A stretch of DNA of 64,000 nt, from the NCBI RefSeq assembly GCF_024713945.1, contig NW_027461522.1:1-64000 (forward strand). Direction: 5' to 3'. The stretch's first letter is position 1; each line of letters starts with the position of its first letter. Position numbers and translations under genes: made by a program. This document shows positions 13,701-25,900 of this stretch, in pieces. Source of the DNA: Dermatophagoides farinae (lineage: Eukaryota; Arthropoda; Arachnida; Sarcoptiformes; Pyroglyphidae). The notes under the pieces are model-generated. The model was given only the letters and a program-made list of their open reading frames with translations. It made no database searches and was not told the DNA's origin.

Positions 13701-16700
13701 TGATGGTCCAGACAAACCAAAAAAATAACTTATTCTATTACTAAGTAAAGAAGAACTAACGCCTGTTGCAGTGTATGGACCTGGTAATTCGTCAGGTTGT
13801 ATTAAACTCCATTCACTACAACAAGATCCAATGTAAATTCCGATTTTTTGATTAGTAAAAGAACTAATACTCAATTTAGTCGAGTTAAAAGAATGGTATA
13901 CTAATTCTAATAACATTCTCTGTTGAGGATCTAAGGTAAGTGCTTCTCGTGGATTAACGTTAAATGCTTTTGCAGCAAAATAGTCTGCATCATATACAAA
14001 ACCAGCTTCGTTAACATAAGTTTTATTTAATGAATCCATGTTTGGACTATACCATAAATTATTATCCCACCTGCTGTACGGTATGTTCTGAATAAAATCG
14101 CCACCGCTCAATAAACCATTCCAAAATTTGTCTACAGTATCGATTCCTCCTGGTAATCGCAGTTGAATAGCTGTTATGCATAGGTCGTTCTTAGTGGCAG
14201 AATTTTTATTTGTTAATGATAACGATGTCGATATTTGATTTTTAATTCCGATCTTTATATCAGTTAAATGTTCTATAACTGCATCTAACGTAGGATAGTT
14301 AAACAGTAATGTATTATCAACTTCTATTCCTAAATTATTAGCAATATATTCTGAAAATTCTACAAGTGTTACACTTTCAACACCCATTTCGAATAATTTA
14401 ATATCTGTATTTGGTATATCTTCTAAATTTGCAATTTCGATACAAGCTCGGCGAATAACCGAAATTACTTGTTCTTTCACTGCTTCTCTAGTAGATCTCG
14501 TTTTTTTATAATCGGTATCACATTCTTCACTAGCTTTATTATTAGCTATTGAGTCGACCAGCTTATATGAATTTTCTGTTTTGATATTATCATAATTCGA
14601 TAAAGCGTCTTCAAAAACGTCTTCCTCGTTTGATTGTATCAAATCGTTATTTCTAGATATGTAACTAGAGTCTAATTTAAAGTCTGCGCCGAATGTTTTT
14701 TCAAACAAAACTTCATTACATTTTTTTTGTGATGTTAACAATTCTTTAGCTGGAGCCCTTCGTATTTTTCCACTACTAGTTTTAGGAATAGTTTTCATTT
14801 TTAACAACCAGCATTTATATATTTTTAAACCGAATTGTTTCAATACTTGAGAGTAAATCAGGTTTGCCGTATCAGTATAATGATTTAGTAAGTCAGAACT
14901 ATTGGTAATTTTAGCCCATAAATTTTTTATTATTCCTGTTTGAACTGGCCTTAACTCAGCTGCTACGGCAATTTCTTCTTGACCTTCATCATTATGTATC
15001 ATAAATACAGCAATATTACCAGGTCGCAGCATTTTTAATTTTTCCAAACATTCTTCTATATCTTGTGGGTAGTAATTTCTTCCTCTAATAATAATAATAT
15101 CTTTGATGCGACCGCAAATAAATAGTTCCTTGTTGTATATAAATCCATAGTCACCGGTTCGTAAAAATTTAGCCGGGTTAACGTGGCCATCCAACATACT
15201 CATTGTAGCATAAAAATCTTCTGAAGTTTTGTCTGGTAAACCAAAATAACCACGTGCATTAGAATCTGCGGATATCCAAATTTCTCCAACTTGATCTGGT
15301 TCACACTGTTGCATGATCACTGGATCAACTATTTGAACCTGCATATCAATACATGTTCCTCCACATCCGACCAAAATGGTTTCTCCTTGATTTCCAGCTA
15401 AAGCTTTATTATATTCTAAGTCTCCTTCCTTAAAACGACCAGACCTTAAAACCTTAATTTTTTTTTGCAGCATGAGGGCTTCTGAATCTACGCATATAAC
15501 TAATGGAGCTTGACCCACTTCAACAACCCCAGAAACTATCAATGTATTTTCTGCTAAACCGTAACAAGGTTTATACATCCCAAATCTAAAACCTTTAGGA
15601 CCAAACTTCTCAGCAAATTTTAGTAAAGTTGATGCTCGAATAGGTTCTGCTCCACAAAGAAAACCACTCATTTTATCTAGTCGCAATGTTTCGTAGATGT
15701 CATCTGGCATTTTGTTAACAGTAATTTCGTACGCAAAATTTGGGGCTCCGGTGTAAACACAATTATGGTCTGACATAGTTTTTAACCACAAATAAGGCTT
15801 ACGAATAAAATCTAAAGGTGACATTTGAAACAATGTACCAGCAAAAAACAGCGGTGTACACGTAAACCCAATTAAGCCCATATCGTGATACACGGGAAGC
15901 CAACTAAAAACACGTAATCTATGGCCAAAAGTTTCGAAGGATACTTTATGACGGAGATACCAAAATTGTTCTTGTTCTAATAAAAAATTAAAATCTGTAA
16001 TAGACAAGACTTTTTCTCCAGGCCGTTCGTACATGGTGTTCATGTTGAATGCTACCATAGCAACATGTACGTTATGTAATAGAGAACCGTGTGTGACTAC
16101 TACTCCTTTTGGTTTAGACGTACTACCACTGGTAAACTGTAAAAAACAAATACTGTTTAGATGCAGTTCAGGAAACTTCACTGCGAGTGCTTCTTCTGTA
16201 GAAATAACTTTATAAGCTTTTTTTACATCTAACCACTTAGTTTTGCTCCACCGTTTGTCTCGAGTAGCTAGACTCACGATTTTAGAAAGCTTTAAATATA
16301 TAGTATGCGTCAAAGCAATTTTAACCTTCGTATGTTCAACAATATCACAAAATCGTGGTACTTCGAAATCGACACGCGCCGGAGTCGGAGGATACACCGG
16401 GATTGCGACGATACCTGCAATAATACAGGCAAAAAATGCACTAATAAAATCTAAACTTGGAATAAAACATAAGATAACTCTATCTTCTTTTTGTACGTTG
16501 TTTTGATGTAAATATACAATAATCTAAAATTCATAAGCCTATATAACTTACTTTTCTCGTTCTGATCATACATTCTCTGAATGTAATAGACTCAGCAATT
16601 TTGCCGGCTCCATCAATCCAGTTCGATTGTATTTCATGAGGTATTTCTGTTCCCCACCGATCTAGCATTACTCCAAAGGGATTTTTTTTTAATCGATTAA

Positions 16701-16812
16701 AAAGTTCCTGTAAATCTGTACCGAAACCTCTTCGAGGTACCAATGCTAACGGAGAAATATTGGGAGCTTCTTCGTTAGCATTTATACCCTCTTCTCTTTG
16801 CACTTCAGGCAT
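1..16812 (-). CDS. Giant modular type I polyketide synthase (partial, C-terminus beyond window)
   Basis: A multimodular PKS that would load a fatty acid and extend it by reducing cycles. Exon 1 is 16552-16812 and starts at the first ATG. A 28-nt intron (16524-16551, GTAAGT...TTTTAG) is removed in phase 0. Exon 2 then stays open to the window edge, giving about 5,594 visible residues. Order read from the N-terminus: acyl-AMP ligase, ACP; KS, degenerate AT, DH, structural KR-like linker, ER, KR, ACP; KS, AT, DH, linker, ER, KR, ACP; KS, DH (cut off). All three KS domains have TACSS, HGTGT and NIGHLEG motifs. The loading architecture matches that known for Cryptosporidium-type PKS/FAS; the product cannot be predicted. 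The missing acyltransferases in modules 1 and 3 are the striking departure. The divergent V-ATPase gene starts 263 bp away. Confidence 0.95.
1760..8070 (-). other. PKS module 2: KS, AT, DH, ER, KR, ACP (complete)
   Basis: This is the only module in view with a conventional acyltransferase. KS is at about 6800-8060 (TACSST, ETHGTGT). AT is at about 5760-6770 with GQGSQ near 6715, GHSLGE near 6395 and AFHS near 6085. DH is at about 4800-5700 (KHHVIFN, LDGALH). A structural linker precedes ER at about 2880-3900 (NFRDILN, HAVTGAVG). KR is at about 2150-2840 (TGGTGALG, NYSAANA). ACP is at about 1770-1990 (LGIDSLG). All catalytic residues I can place are present, so one fully reducing extension is expected. 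Confidence 0.9.
8140..14200 (-). other. PKS module 1: KS, degenerate AT, DH, ER, KR, ACP
   Basis: KS is at about 12930-14185 (TACSSS, ETHGTGT, NIGHLEGAAG, all intact). An acyltransferase-sized region, about 11800-12900, has lost the usual motifs; ADSVS stands where GHSxG is expected. DH is at about 10850-11800, with the catalytic His in SHKIKK and the Asp in SIDGAFH. A structural KR-like linker follows. ER is at about 9220-10170 (NFRDVLN, HAVTGGVG). KR is at about 8560-9210, with an altered cofactor motif GGKGTIA but the Ser and Tyr (QICYSVAN) kept. ACP is at about 8140-8390 (LGIDSI). Confidence 0.85.
14250..16812 (-). other. PKS loading module: acyl-AMP ligase plus ACP
   Basis: The ligase activates a carboxylic acid, probably a fatty acid, as an acyl-adenylate and passes it to the adjoining ACP. 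The adenylate-forming signature FTSGSTSKPKG lies at about 16095-16140. The C-terminal TSSGK, with the catalytic lysine, is near 14775. The ACP (about 14270-14480) carries its phosphopantetheine serine in MGVESV, which has Glu where most carrier proteins have Asp. No TE or AT loading domain precedes it. Confidence 0.88.
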
Positions 16813-17075
16813 TATAGTCTAAATTATAAAATTTGATCGTAACAATTTTCCCAATTTAGATATTTATACATTATATTAGTTTACACACAGAGTCAAAAAC
16901 ACACAGAAACCTTGACAAGTGACGAGATTAAATAATCATTATTTTGACATTATCGACAAGCACATTTATTTACTGCAAAGTTGGTTAAATATTAACTTAT
17001 CAATAATAAGTCAAAAATTTATTATTGTAAATTGTGTTGAATATTACTAGAGATCGAAAATAACCACTATTAAAA
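16813..17075. promoter_or_regulatory. Shared upstream region of PKS and V-ATPase c genes
   Basis: This 263-bp AT-rich spacer separates two divergent start codons, so both promoters must lie here. I see no clear TATA box or repeated motif. Confidence 0.5.
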
Positions 17076-17613
17076 ATGTCAAAAATTATAAATCACTGTG
17101 ATCCACATTCAGCCTTCTTTGGCTACATGGGAATCACGGCTGCATCTACATTCAGCAGTAAGTACTAGAACGTATTATAGTAATTTAGATTTGGGAGCGG
17201 CCTACGGAATGGCAAAAGCGACTATAGGTATATGTAGTATGGGTGTCATGCGGCCAGATTTGGCTCTACAGGGAATCATTCCCTGTATTATGGCTTCCGT
17301 CCTTTCCATTTACGGGCTGATTGTAGGTTTTATGATGCATAGTAGCATTGGCAACCCAGCGACATATTCGCAAGCTAAGGCCTATTCCCATTTAGCCAGT
17401 GGTTTACTGGTAGGATTGTCTTGTTTGGCAGCTGGACTGGCAATTGGAGTAGTAGGTGACGCAGGAGTCAGATCTTTTGCCCACCAGCCTAGACTATTTG
17501 TAATTATGATTCTAATTCTGATCTTCGCAGAAGCTTTGGCACTGTTCGGACTTATTTTAGCTATGGTAATTACAACTAGTAAAATTCCGAACGTTTGTAT
17601 CCCTTATGCATAA
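17076..17613 (+). CDS. V-type H+-ATPase proteolipid subunit c, copy 1
   Basis: Membrane ring subunit of the vacuolar proton pump. Exon 1 is 17076-17157 and exon 2 is 17189-17613, with a 31-nt intron 17158-17188. The intron is placed by matching the family sequence: it restores FSNLGAAYG across the junction, and earlier acceptors would bring a stop. The protein has 168 residues, the usual size, with four transmembrane helices. The proton-carrying glutamate of helix 4 is in LIFAEALALFG, and GDAGVR in the loop is typical of subunit c. It is followed on the same strand by a diverged second copy. Confidence 0.95.
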
Positions 17614-17808
17614 TTTGTAGCTAAAGCCAATTTTTCGTTCAAATGAAGAAACAATAGGTTAATCGCTAATTTATCGAATCTATTTTAATAAAATTTTCAT
17701 GAATATTGAATAGTCTATTTATTCGAAATTGTAATATTTTAATTTGGTGCTTTCTATTAGATTTCCGTTTGCTGCGTATCTGTTTCAAATTGATTACTAT
17801 AGAAACTC

Positions 17809-18406
17809 ATGATAAGTGAATTCACCAAGATTACACAGCCAAACTGCAATCCCTATTCCATTTTTCTTGGATACGCAGGAATAACTACGGCTTGCACTCT
17901 GAGTAGTAAGTTTAGGTCATGAATACTTTGCAGATATTGGCGCTGCGTATGCGTCAGTCAAAGCCGGAACGGCCTATTGCTTATCAACAGCTAAAAAACC
18001 TGGAATTGCTGTTAAGGCTTTGATACCAATCGTCATGGCAGGTATTCTCAGCGTTTATGGGCTGATGTTCAGCGTCATGATTGCACAAAACCGTAAGTAA
18101 CGACGCAGTAAAATTTTATTAGTGAAAAAACCCAATGTTTACGGCACAATCAACGGGTACTCAGACTTTGCGGCTGGAGTCATCTGTGGAGTAGGCTGTT
18201 TAGCCGCTGGGTACGCCTTAGGACAAATTGGCAACAGTGGGATTCGAGCTTTCAGAAAAACAGACAAAATGTTTACAATCATGATATTGCTCTTAGTTTT
18301 CACCGAAGCGTTAGCAATATTTGCCCTGATCACGTCGCTCAGACTCAGTTTTACAAAATACGAACAGTACTGTATACCCTGGAAGTTTGAAACGCTAAAC
18401 AAGTAG
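17809..18406 (+). CDS. V-type H+-ATPase proteolipid, diverged tandem copy 2
   Basis: A second c-type proteolipid of 179 residues, from exons 17809-17905, 17934-18092 and 18123-18406 with introns of 28 and 30 nt. Splicing gives LSNIGAAYAS at the first junction. Intron 1 splits the same Asn codon at the same phase as in copy 1, which points to tandem duplication. The helix-4 glutamate is kept (LVFTEALAIFA). The sequence is more diverged than copy 1 (GNSGIRA in place of GDAGVR), so it may be a c'-like ring subunit rather than a spare c. Its stop lies 8 bp from the stop of the convergent LUC7 gene. Confidence 0.9.
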
Positions 18407-18414
18407 AAACCGCG

Positions 18415-19348
18415 TCAACACTGACCTTCTTCGAATTCTTCGCTGTCAGTAAAACCAATGTTGAGGTAACCTCGCGGATTTTTTTTTTCTGCCTGGTAGT
18501 TTCTGTTTGTTTGAGCTGATGTGTAGAAAGAGGAACCAGTACTGGACTTGTCAAACTTGTCACCGCCATACTTTTTGTGAGGAAAACGTTTTTCTTTCGC
18601 TGCATGCTTCTCTTTGAGTCTGGCGATACAAGCGCGTATCCGTTCGAAGCCAATATGTTGCTTGCCCATGACGTGGCTTTCGAAGCGTGCCATAGTGTCT
18701 CCAACACTTTGCATGGCTCCGCAAATGTCGCAAATTCGAAGTTCGTTTTCTTTTTGCATCTGCAGTCCGTTACTTTGGGTGCTGATTTTCTCAATTTCAA
18801 CATTTACGACCACAGCTCTGTTGTTGTATTGCGCTGCGGCAGTTATGTCGCCGCTCTCTGCAGCTTTTTCAGCCATTGCAATGCATTCCTCATATTCTTT
18901 TATCAAAGAGTTGATTTGGTCTGAATTGTTTTTATTTAGCACTGGTTGTTGGACCTCGGCCTCGATTCGCCGGTTGAGCTTATATATGCGGGTTTCAACC
19001 ATTTTTATCAATTTATACAACAAGGACAAAAGCGCACATTCGTACCGATATGTCCGTTCAGGATCATTTGCCTGCTGAAACTGCTCGCGTAATACCTCCA
19101 GATGGAGTTTATTGCACGGACCCAAGTTGCTCCGGGTGTTCGAGAACAAATCGTGAGGGCAAAAATCCACTAGATAATACTTGCATACCTAAACATCCAT
19201 TTATAATATTTTTAATTTTTTTTACTGTATCACTTACATCAGGGTCGTAATAGTGTAATTCTTCTTTCGACGCACTATTTTTCGGCACGTTTCTGTCTAA
19301 ACCAAAGTATTTGTCACATATAGATGAAAACACATGCCTGGTCATCAA
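18415..19348 (-). CDS. LUC7: LUC7-like U1 snRNP splicing factor
   Basis: LUC7 proteins sit in the U1 snRNP and help choose 5' splice sites. Exon 1 is 19238-19348 and exon 2 is 18415-19188, with a 49-nt intron (19189-19237, GTAAGT...TTTAG, phase 0). Joining them restores DPDVCKYYLVDFCPHDLF, the family's first zinc finger (CCCH). A second finger of C2H2 type follows (CDICGAM, then two His in SHVMGKQH). The total is 294 residues, with a coiled middle and a charged C-terminal tail; no long RS domain is seen. Confidence 0.92.
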
Positions 19349-19458
19349 TTAGCTCTATAAATAAACTTTATTCAATAAAAACTAACTAATTAATTTTTTA
19401 CTTTTTTTCGAACTATTTATTTCAACATCAATATGCAAAATCTGGCGATGGCCTGAAT

Positions 19459-19934
19459 ATGCATTTTTTCCTAATATCGATCGTTGCTGTTTTATTTTCG
19501 TTCGCGCACGCTTCTGCAGATTATTCGTTCATGTCAGTTCGCGAATTGTACGATCTAAATCAAGAAGTAGCTAAAATATTTTTTAGACGCTGTAAGTTGC
19601 TTATAAGTTTAAATCAGAGTTAGTTTACGACATTTTGGACGTGGAAGCGCCAGTGGAATTCACAACGTTCCAACTTTATGATTCAGTATACAACGACTCC
19701 GAAATTCCGATCATCAACCGACAGCTTGATAGACTGTCTTTGATCAATTACACACATCTGGCAAAAAGAAAAACAGAATATTTCAAAATCGATTCTAAAA
19801 GCGAATTAGCTCTGCACATTTTTAAGTATTATTACAATTATTTTAAAATAATTTTCAATGAATTAGACTTTTATTTAAAAGACAGTAATAATGACGAAAT
19901 CGAAGAAATTATAAAATATTTAGATAATTCTTAA
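19459..19934 (+). CDS. Small predicted secreted protein, unknown
   Basis: Not recognised. The ATG at 19459 opens a typical signal peptide (a hydrophobic core FLISIVAVLFSFA, then small residues AHASA), followed by about 125 mostly hydrophilic residues. A 32-nt intron (19592-19623, GTAAGT...GTTAG) joins exon 19459-19591 to 19624-19934; the joined codon is TTT. The product is 147 residues, rich in Tyr, Asp and Asn, with no cysteines in the mature part that would suggest a knotted fold. It starts 110 bp from the divergent LUC7 gene and ends 39 bp from the convergent VPS13 stop. Confidence 0.7.
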
Positions 19935-19973
19935 GTTAATAAGATAGTAAAAATATATGAAAGTGCTACATTT

Positions 19974-22900
19974 TCAGGACGATTTTTTCGTGAACTTTTC
20001 GTAAAAGCTGTTATAAAGCTTGTCATTGCGGACGACAAATGAAGTTTGTTTGTTGGCTATTGCTGTGAATAACCGTTTGTAAATAGATGTAATGAGGCTT
20101 TGGTTATTGATGTATAGGTGATAAGTCTCGGTAGCGGACCTGAACTCGATGCCGTTGATTTGCGCAATAATATCGTCAATTTTGTACAGGTTCAGTGACC
20201 AGAGCTGTCTGTACTGGTTGAGGTTTTGCTTTACACAGTAGTAATAAGCTATGGCGTGGTCGGAAATCGAGATTAGCGATGACGCGTCAACAATGATTAT
20301 GCCTGGTCCTGCAACGTTGGTGTCTACCTGCTCTTTTGCGGTCCACGTGTAGAATAGGTGGTTTCCTGATTTGTCAATTAAAACGTATCGTTTTTTCTTG
20401 CTGCTTGTAACAAGTCTTTTTTCTGTGTGTTTAGTCTCGCTGTACTCAGCTTTGACTCCGGATAGCAAGTTCGAAACTGCGCGACCTATGATTTTGTCCA
20501 CGGGCTTGAACAAAGTGCCTAAGACTCCTGGAACAATGCCTTTAATAAAACCAGTGCCGCCTTCTTTGCGCAAACCCTCGACAGGCTTCGTTATCACGTC
20601 TGCAATACCAATAAAACCTTCGCCAACATTTTTTGCTGCCGCTTGTAAACCAGCCTCCAAACTTGTGACTTTCTTTTGCTCGAACTGTTTCTTCTCAATG
20701 TATTCTGTGTCGAACGTTAAGCCGGAGCAAATGTCGGAAACCGTGCTTGTCACTAAATTGACAGTAGATAGACCGGCGTTTAAGCCGCTTTTCAATATCT
20801 CGCCCGGAACTTTACCCACGTTTGACAAACCGTACCCCACTAAAAGAGAAATCGAGTTGAACAACTGATTTGCGTAAGCCGTTTTTATTTGTTCAACGAT
20901 TGAAACGCCAGGCCCTCTGAGACCCTGCTTCCAAACTGTCTCTGCAAACGCAAGTGGAGCGCCAGTCAACTGCAACCGCCAGCCTAAAGTGAATACCTTT
21001 ATCAAAAACAAAATGCTCGGTTTCAGAAAACTCAGCCTGTCTACTACGAGACTAAGCCACGTGCGGATTTTGAACTCCTCTATTTGCAAATTGTCAATTT
21101 TGATTATCATTTGTTGGTTTTCAGAAATTATTAATGGTCTGAGAAAGCTCCTCTTCAACAGTTGATGAAAGTTGACACAGTTCGCCAAATAAAAAATATC
21201 TTTCATTTTTAAGGCTCCCTGGCTCGTATTTAACGTGTATCCGTGAGACTTAAGACATTCTTTGTAAAACTGCAGCAGTATCAATATGTATTCGGTGTTG
21301 ATTTCGACTTCGTAATTGTCCAGCGATACTATTATCGACTTAAAGTGGAGTAACTCGGAAGACGACACCAAGTCCGCTGTGATCGAGATGAATGATCTTA
21401 AACCCTGGTTGCACAGTATCACAGGGCTGGCATCTGAATAAGCAAGTGACTCGTCGTTTTGATTGTTGATCTGTGCGTCTTTTATGCTAAATGTCAATTT
21501 GGCTATTTCGTTATACTTCTTACATCTTACTTTAATGTGGTTTAATTCAATATTCAAAATTTCCTGCTTCAAAAAATTACTAAAACATGTGATATCAATG
21601 ACTTTGCAATTGACGTCGAAGCCTATTAGAAGTGTAGAATTTTGGTGCAGGTTACCGTTTTGGCATAGTTGATGCAAATCAAAATAATTACTTTTTTCTT
21701 CTACACAAGAAATAATTTCGTCTTTGCAAATTAAATTTTCTTTTCTGTGATAATAAGACAATTGATTACATAGTTCAGAAGTTAAAATAATTATGTTATT
21801 CTTGCGAAGTATTTGATAAGTAAATTGCTTTTTAGTTGGTTTAAGCTTGATTCTGTTTAAGTAAATCAGCTTGAGTAAAGCATCATTCATTGTACATCGT
21901 AAAACTACGTCGTTGTCAGTAGTTTTGTATATAGTTCTTGATGAATTCATCAATTGCTGGTTGTACAATAATTCAAAAACGAACATCGCTTCGTCTAAAG
22001 AAGAGAAAGGGTTGTAATGAACTATTTCTTGAGTGTCATTAAAATCAATTGTAATCGTTTCAGTTTTTTTGCTGGAAAAAAGAAGCATTGTTCTATCGCT
22101 ATGATCGCTTTTTTTAATTAGAGTGATATTATTTTGGAAACACGAAAGATTTACTCCTGCGTCCGTTTTGGCTGCTAATTCGTAATAATCATAATTTATT
22201 GAACATCTCACACTCAATTTTGACATCAATAAGTTTGAAACAGTCCAGCTGGCACTATTCTTTTTTTTTATAATACAGCATAAGATGTTGTCGTTTGTTT
22301 TGATGATTAGAGATAAATAAATTTTTGTCGTTCCCTTCATTAACCATAATTTGAATTCACCAGCGTGAGATTCTTTGAAAGGTACCAAGCAAGATAAATT
22401 AACGTTGTCAAATGTAATAAAAAATGAAGGATCTTCATCGATCAAGTAAGGAAACTGTACTGATTCAGATTTATTTAGCTGAATTTTTTTAAGATCAGAA
22501 TTTCGAACGAGCTTCATGTCAAAAGAAGTTTCGTTGATAACCAAATATTTAGCGTGAATGGTGAGGAGTCGAGTTAAAGAACCAGCGGTGTAGTGATAAT
22601 CTAAATTTCTAAATACTCCACACAGATGATAAGTTATTTTATCGTCCAAAGCGAAAACTACATTTGCAAGAGCCTGTTCTGAACTTAAATCAACCTCATA
22701 GCTTAGTAAACTTTCTGTTTTGTTTTGGTAGATAATGGATAATGAGCTGGAATTATTAATATTGTGCAATATTTTGATGTCGTGCGCAAATTCTTTATCT
22801 TGGTCAGTTATTTGTCCTTTCAATAGTGTATTGTTAGAAGAATTGCGTTTAATGCCCTGTTCATTTAAAATTGTCCCAGTTATAGCAGATAGCTTACACA

Positions 22901-25900
22901 CTTCCGAATAACCACTCAGTGGCATTAAATTTAAAGCATTACCTAGGAATTTAATCGGAAGACCGGTTACGTTAGAAATTATGTCGGACGTCGAGACAAC
23001 AAATAATTTGTGAGAAATATGACTATTAAAAAATATAAAAGGCAGAATGTCCGTATTATCTTGCAATATTTCAAAACAAACCTCGTAATTTTTAGTTTGC
23101 ACTACAGTCTTTATCGTTTTTAAAGTGTCATAAGATTTAATAAAATCAGTCACAGCATTCTTTGATTCTGATACTTGTTTCGTCGAAGAGTTTTTTTCGT
23201 ATTTCAAAATTGCAGGTCTAGCAGAAATTGTAAATGCCTCCTGCGACATATTATACAAAAATGTGCTCTGATCTTGCATATCTTTTTTTTGTTCATCGAT
23301 TAACGCCAGTTGGACCGAGTAACTATTAGATAGTTTTTGAGCAGGTAAATTGAAATAATAAAATACACTTCGAGGCGGCAAATAATTAGAAATTTTTCCA
23401 TGCTCAGAATAAGTAACAAAAGTAAATAAATCTAAGTGTGTAACGTTGACTGCTGTCAAAGGCGGACTTATCGTAAGAGTTTGAAGCAATAAACCCTGGC
23501 GTTCATCAACTATTTCTGATTCGAGGGTTAACTTAAAGTAACAAGATGGCAGGTGTTGATTGATTTGGACACTGCTGTTTTTTTTGATAGAAATATAATC
23601 GTATCTATTAAAATTATTCGAGTTTTCATCCGCAGCCGGAGTAGTTGCGCAATCAAACCTATTTTTCTTAGCCTTGAGGGAAAAGTTTTCTATTAAATTA
23701 CTATTTATAGAAAAGTTATCTTTTGAAGTAAGCGAGATGTGGTTAAAATTTAATATCTTGCTTGAATTGGCAATATGGGCAGTCAGTGGAATGTGTACAA
23801 TTTCGCTAAATCCATTTATTTTTAAATTCAAAAAATTAATAGGGGCTGTAAAGTTCTTAACTAAGTCTTTTTTAGATACTAAAAAAGATCCTTCCGTTTC
23901 AATCGACAAATAACTTTCTTGATCCTTCGATTGTGAATAGTGACTTCTCATACGAAATATTTTTGAGGTTCTTTTTTTATACTTCTCCAAGTATATGTGT
24001 TTTTTATATCTATCTGATATTGGAGATTCTTCAATTGAAACTGCATCGTCAACGATGTAACCTTCCTTGTTATTGGTCATAATTTCATTTAAAACGGTCT
24101 TATCAGCATTGTATAAAGAATCAATGGTGTAACTCAATGGTTTTGTAGAAAAATAAATTCCATTTTTTGTGATCATCTCTAGAGGTACACTTAAACTTTG
24201 GAAGGGAGGGATAATCATTTTATACAAACTGCTCGTTATATAGTTTTTGACAAAATCAAAGACTCCATCTAAGTTATTCATTAAAGACGGGTCGTTACAG
24301 TGATGGTTGAATTCAGGGTCGTTACTAGAATCGATAGAATTGATATTTTTTTCGCGTGTAACTTCATCACTATTTTCCATGTTATCATTGTTTTTGTCAG
24401 ATTGAAACACATCAACGCTTTTGGTAGAAAATTTAGTATTTTCATATAAACAACTGTAAGGATTATGAAGATACATGATGTTGTAGCCTGTTTCGTCGAA
24501 AAAAACTAATTCAAGATATATGTTCGTTGTATTTTGTATGACTGCCTGTGATGTTATTATAACAGTATTCGCCCATGGATTGGACAAGTAAGATTTAGCA
24601 CACAAATAAACGGGTACTGGATTATCTGTATTCTGATAAAAGTTGTAGGTAGTTTCTAAACAAACAAGATTATTTTCATATAACTTCAGTTTTTGGAGTT
24701 TTGTTTCCGGCAAAAGTTTGATGGGTTTTAACAGCATCTTCGGGTTGAATTTCCGAGAATATAAACCATGATCTATCTTGTTTAAAGTATTCGAATTTTT
24801 AAGTTGATTCAAAATTATATTTATTGTTTGGCACTTGGACTGCGTTTTAACAGAAGTTAGAAAAACATCAAGGTCACTAAATCTAATCTTGGCCGATTCA
24901 TCTACGTTAGTCAAAATTAAATTAGAAATACTGTCAATTAACTCAAATCGGGGTCCTACTGACAAAAATATTGCTGTTTTATCTCCAAATATGTTGTTTT
25001 GATTCAAGTAGAAAGCGTTTACTTGAACTTTAGAATCGTTATTATCTAAATTTAAAAAGTTAGCTGAATTGGAGTTTTCTTGATAATTCAATATAGTACT
25101 CCATGCAGAATTGAAATTTTCAGCAATCAAAATTGGTAAGCCTGTTTTATTTGTATAAGTAACAGATATATGTAGTAGTTTATTGTTTTGATTCTCTAAA
25201 ATAACTTTTGAAGATGAAGCCATGCGTATGAAACACAAAAGCAATTGAATCGATCTAGGATTAAAGTTGAGTTTAATTTTATTCATTTTGATTTTGAAGT
25301 TCTGATGAGTAATTGGCTTGATTGTTCTTTTACTGGGCATTAAGTTATCGATGTAAGTTCGTAATATAAGGAAGCAATTGTCATCTGTTATTTGTCTTCC
25401 CCTGGCCAAAACAAGTTTTAGACGAAGTTTAAGAAGAGAAGTAAAAAATTCTTCACTCTTCTTGTAATCTAATAATTCAAGACTTAAAGTTTCAACTAAA
25501 GGTTCATACTCTCCTGAGTCAATGTTTCTCGATAAAAGATTACAAACGAAGTTGTCAATGGTGAATTGTATTATATTAGGACTAAATGAAAACAGGAAAC
25601 TGGTTTTTTCTACATTTGTAATATAAGTAGGAAGTATAACATTAGAATCGTTAAAATATGAAGTTTGCATTTCATCATTGTTGAACAGTAGAATAAATTT
25701 GAAATCAGAAATATTGATTGAAATATTGTAAAATGTATAAGTCGACACATCATTAGGGTCAATTATTGGAATGAGAATTCCACTATATATAGGAGGGCGA
25801 ATAATCTTTGCTGGTATGGCGAGACATTTTTCTGATTCATTGTATAAAACTTTGCTAAAAGCTCTTATTAAAATTACTAAATCATCTGGACTCAGTGCAA

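Noticed and set aside
505-16506. Many short plus-strand frames opposite the PKS
   Set aside because: They are antisense to a continuous, motif-rich PKS frame and show no protein family features.
18577-19078. Plus-strand frames opposite LUC7
   Set aside because: LUC7 zinc fingers are on the minus strand; the plus frames are low-quality shadows.
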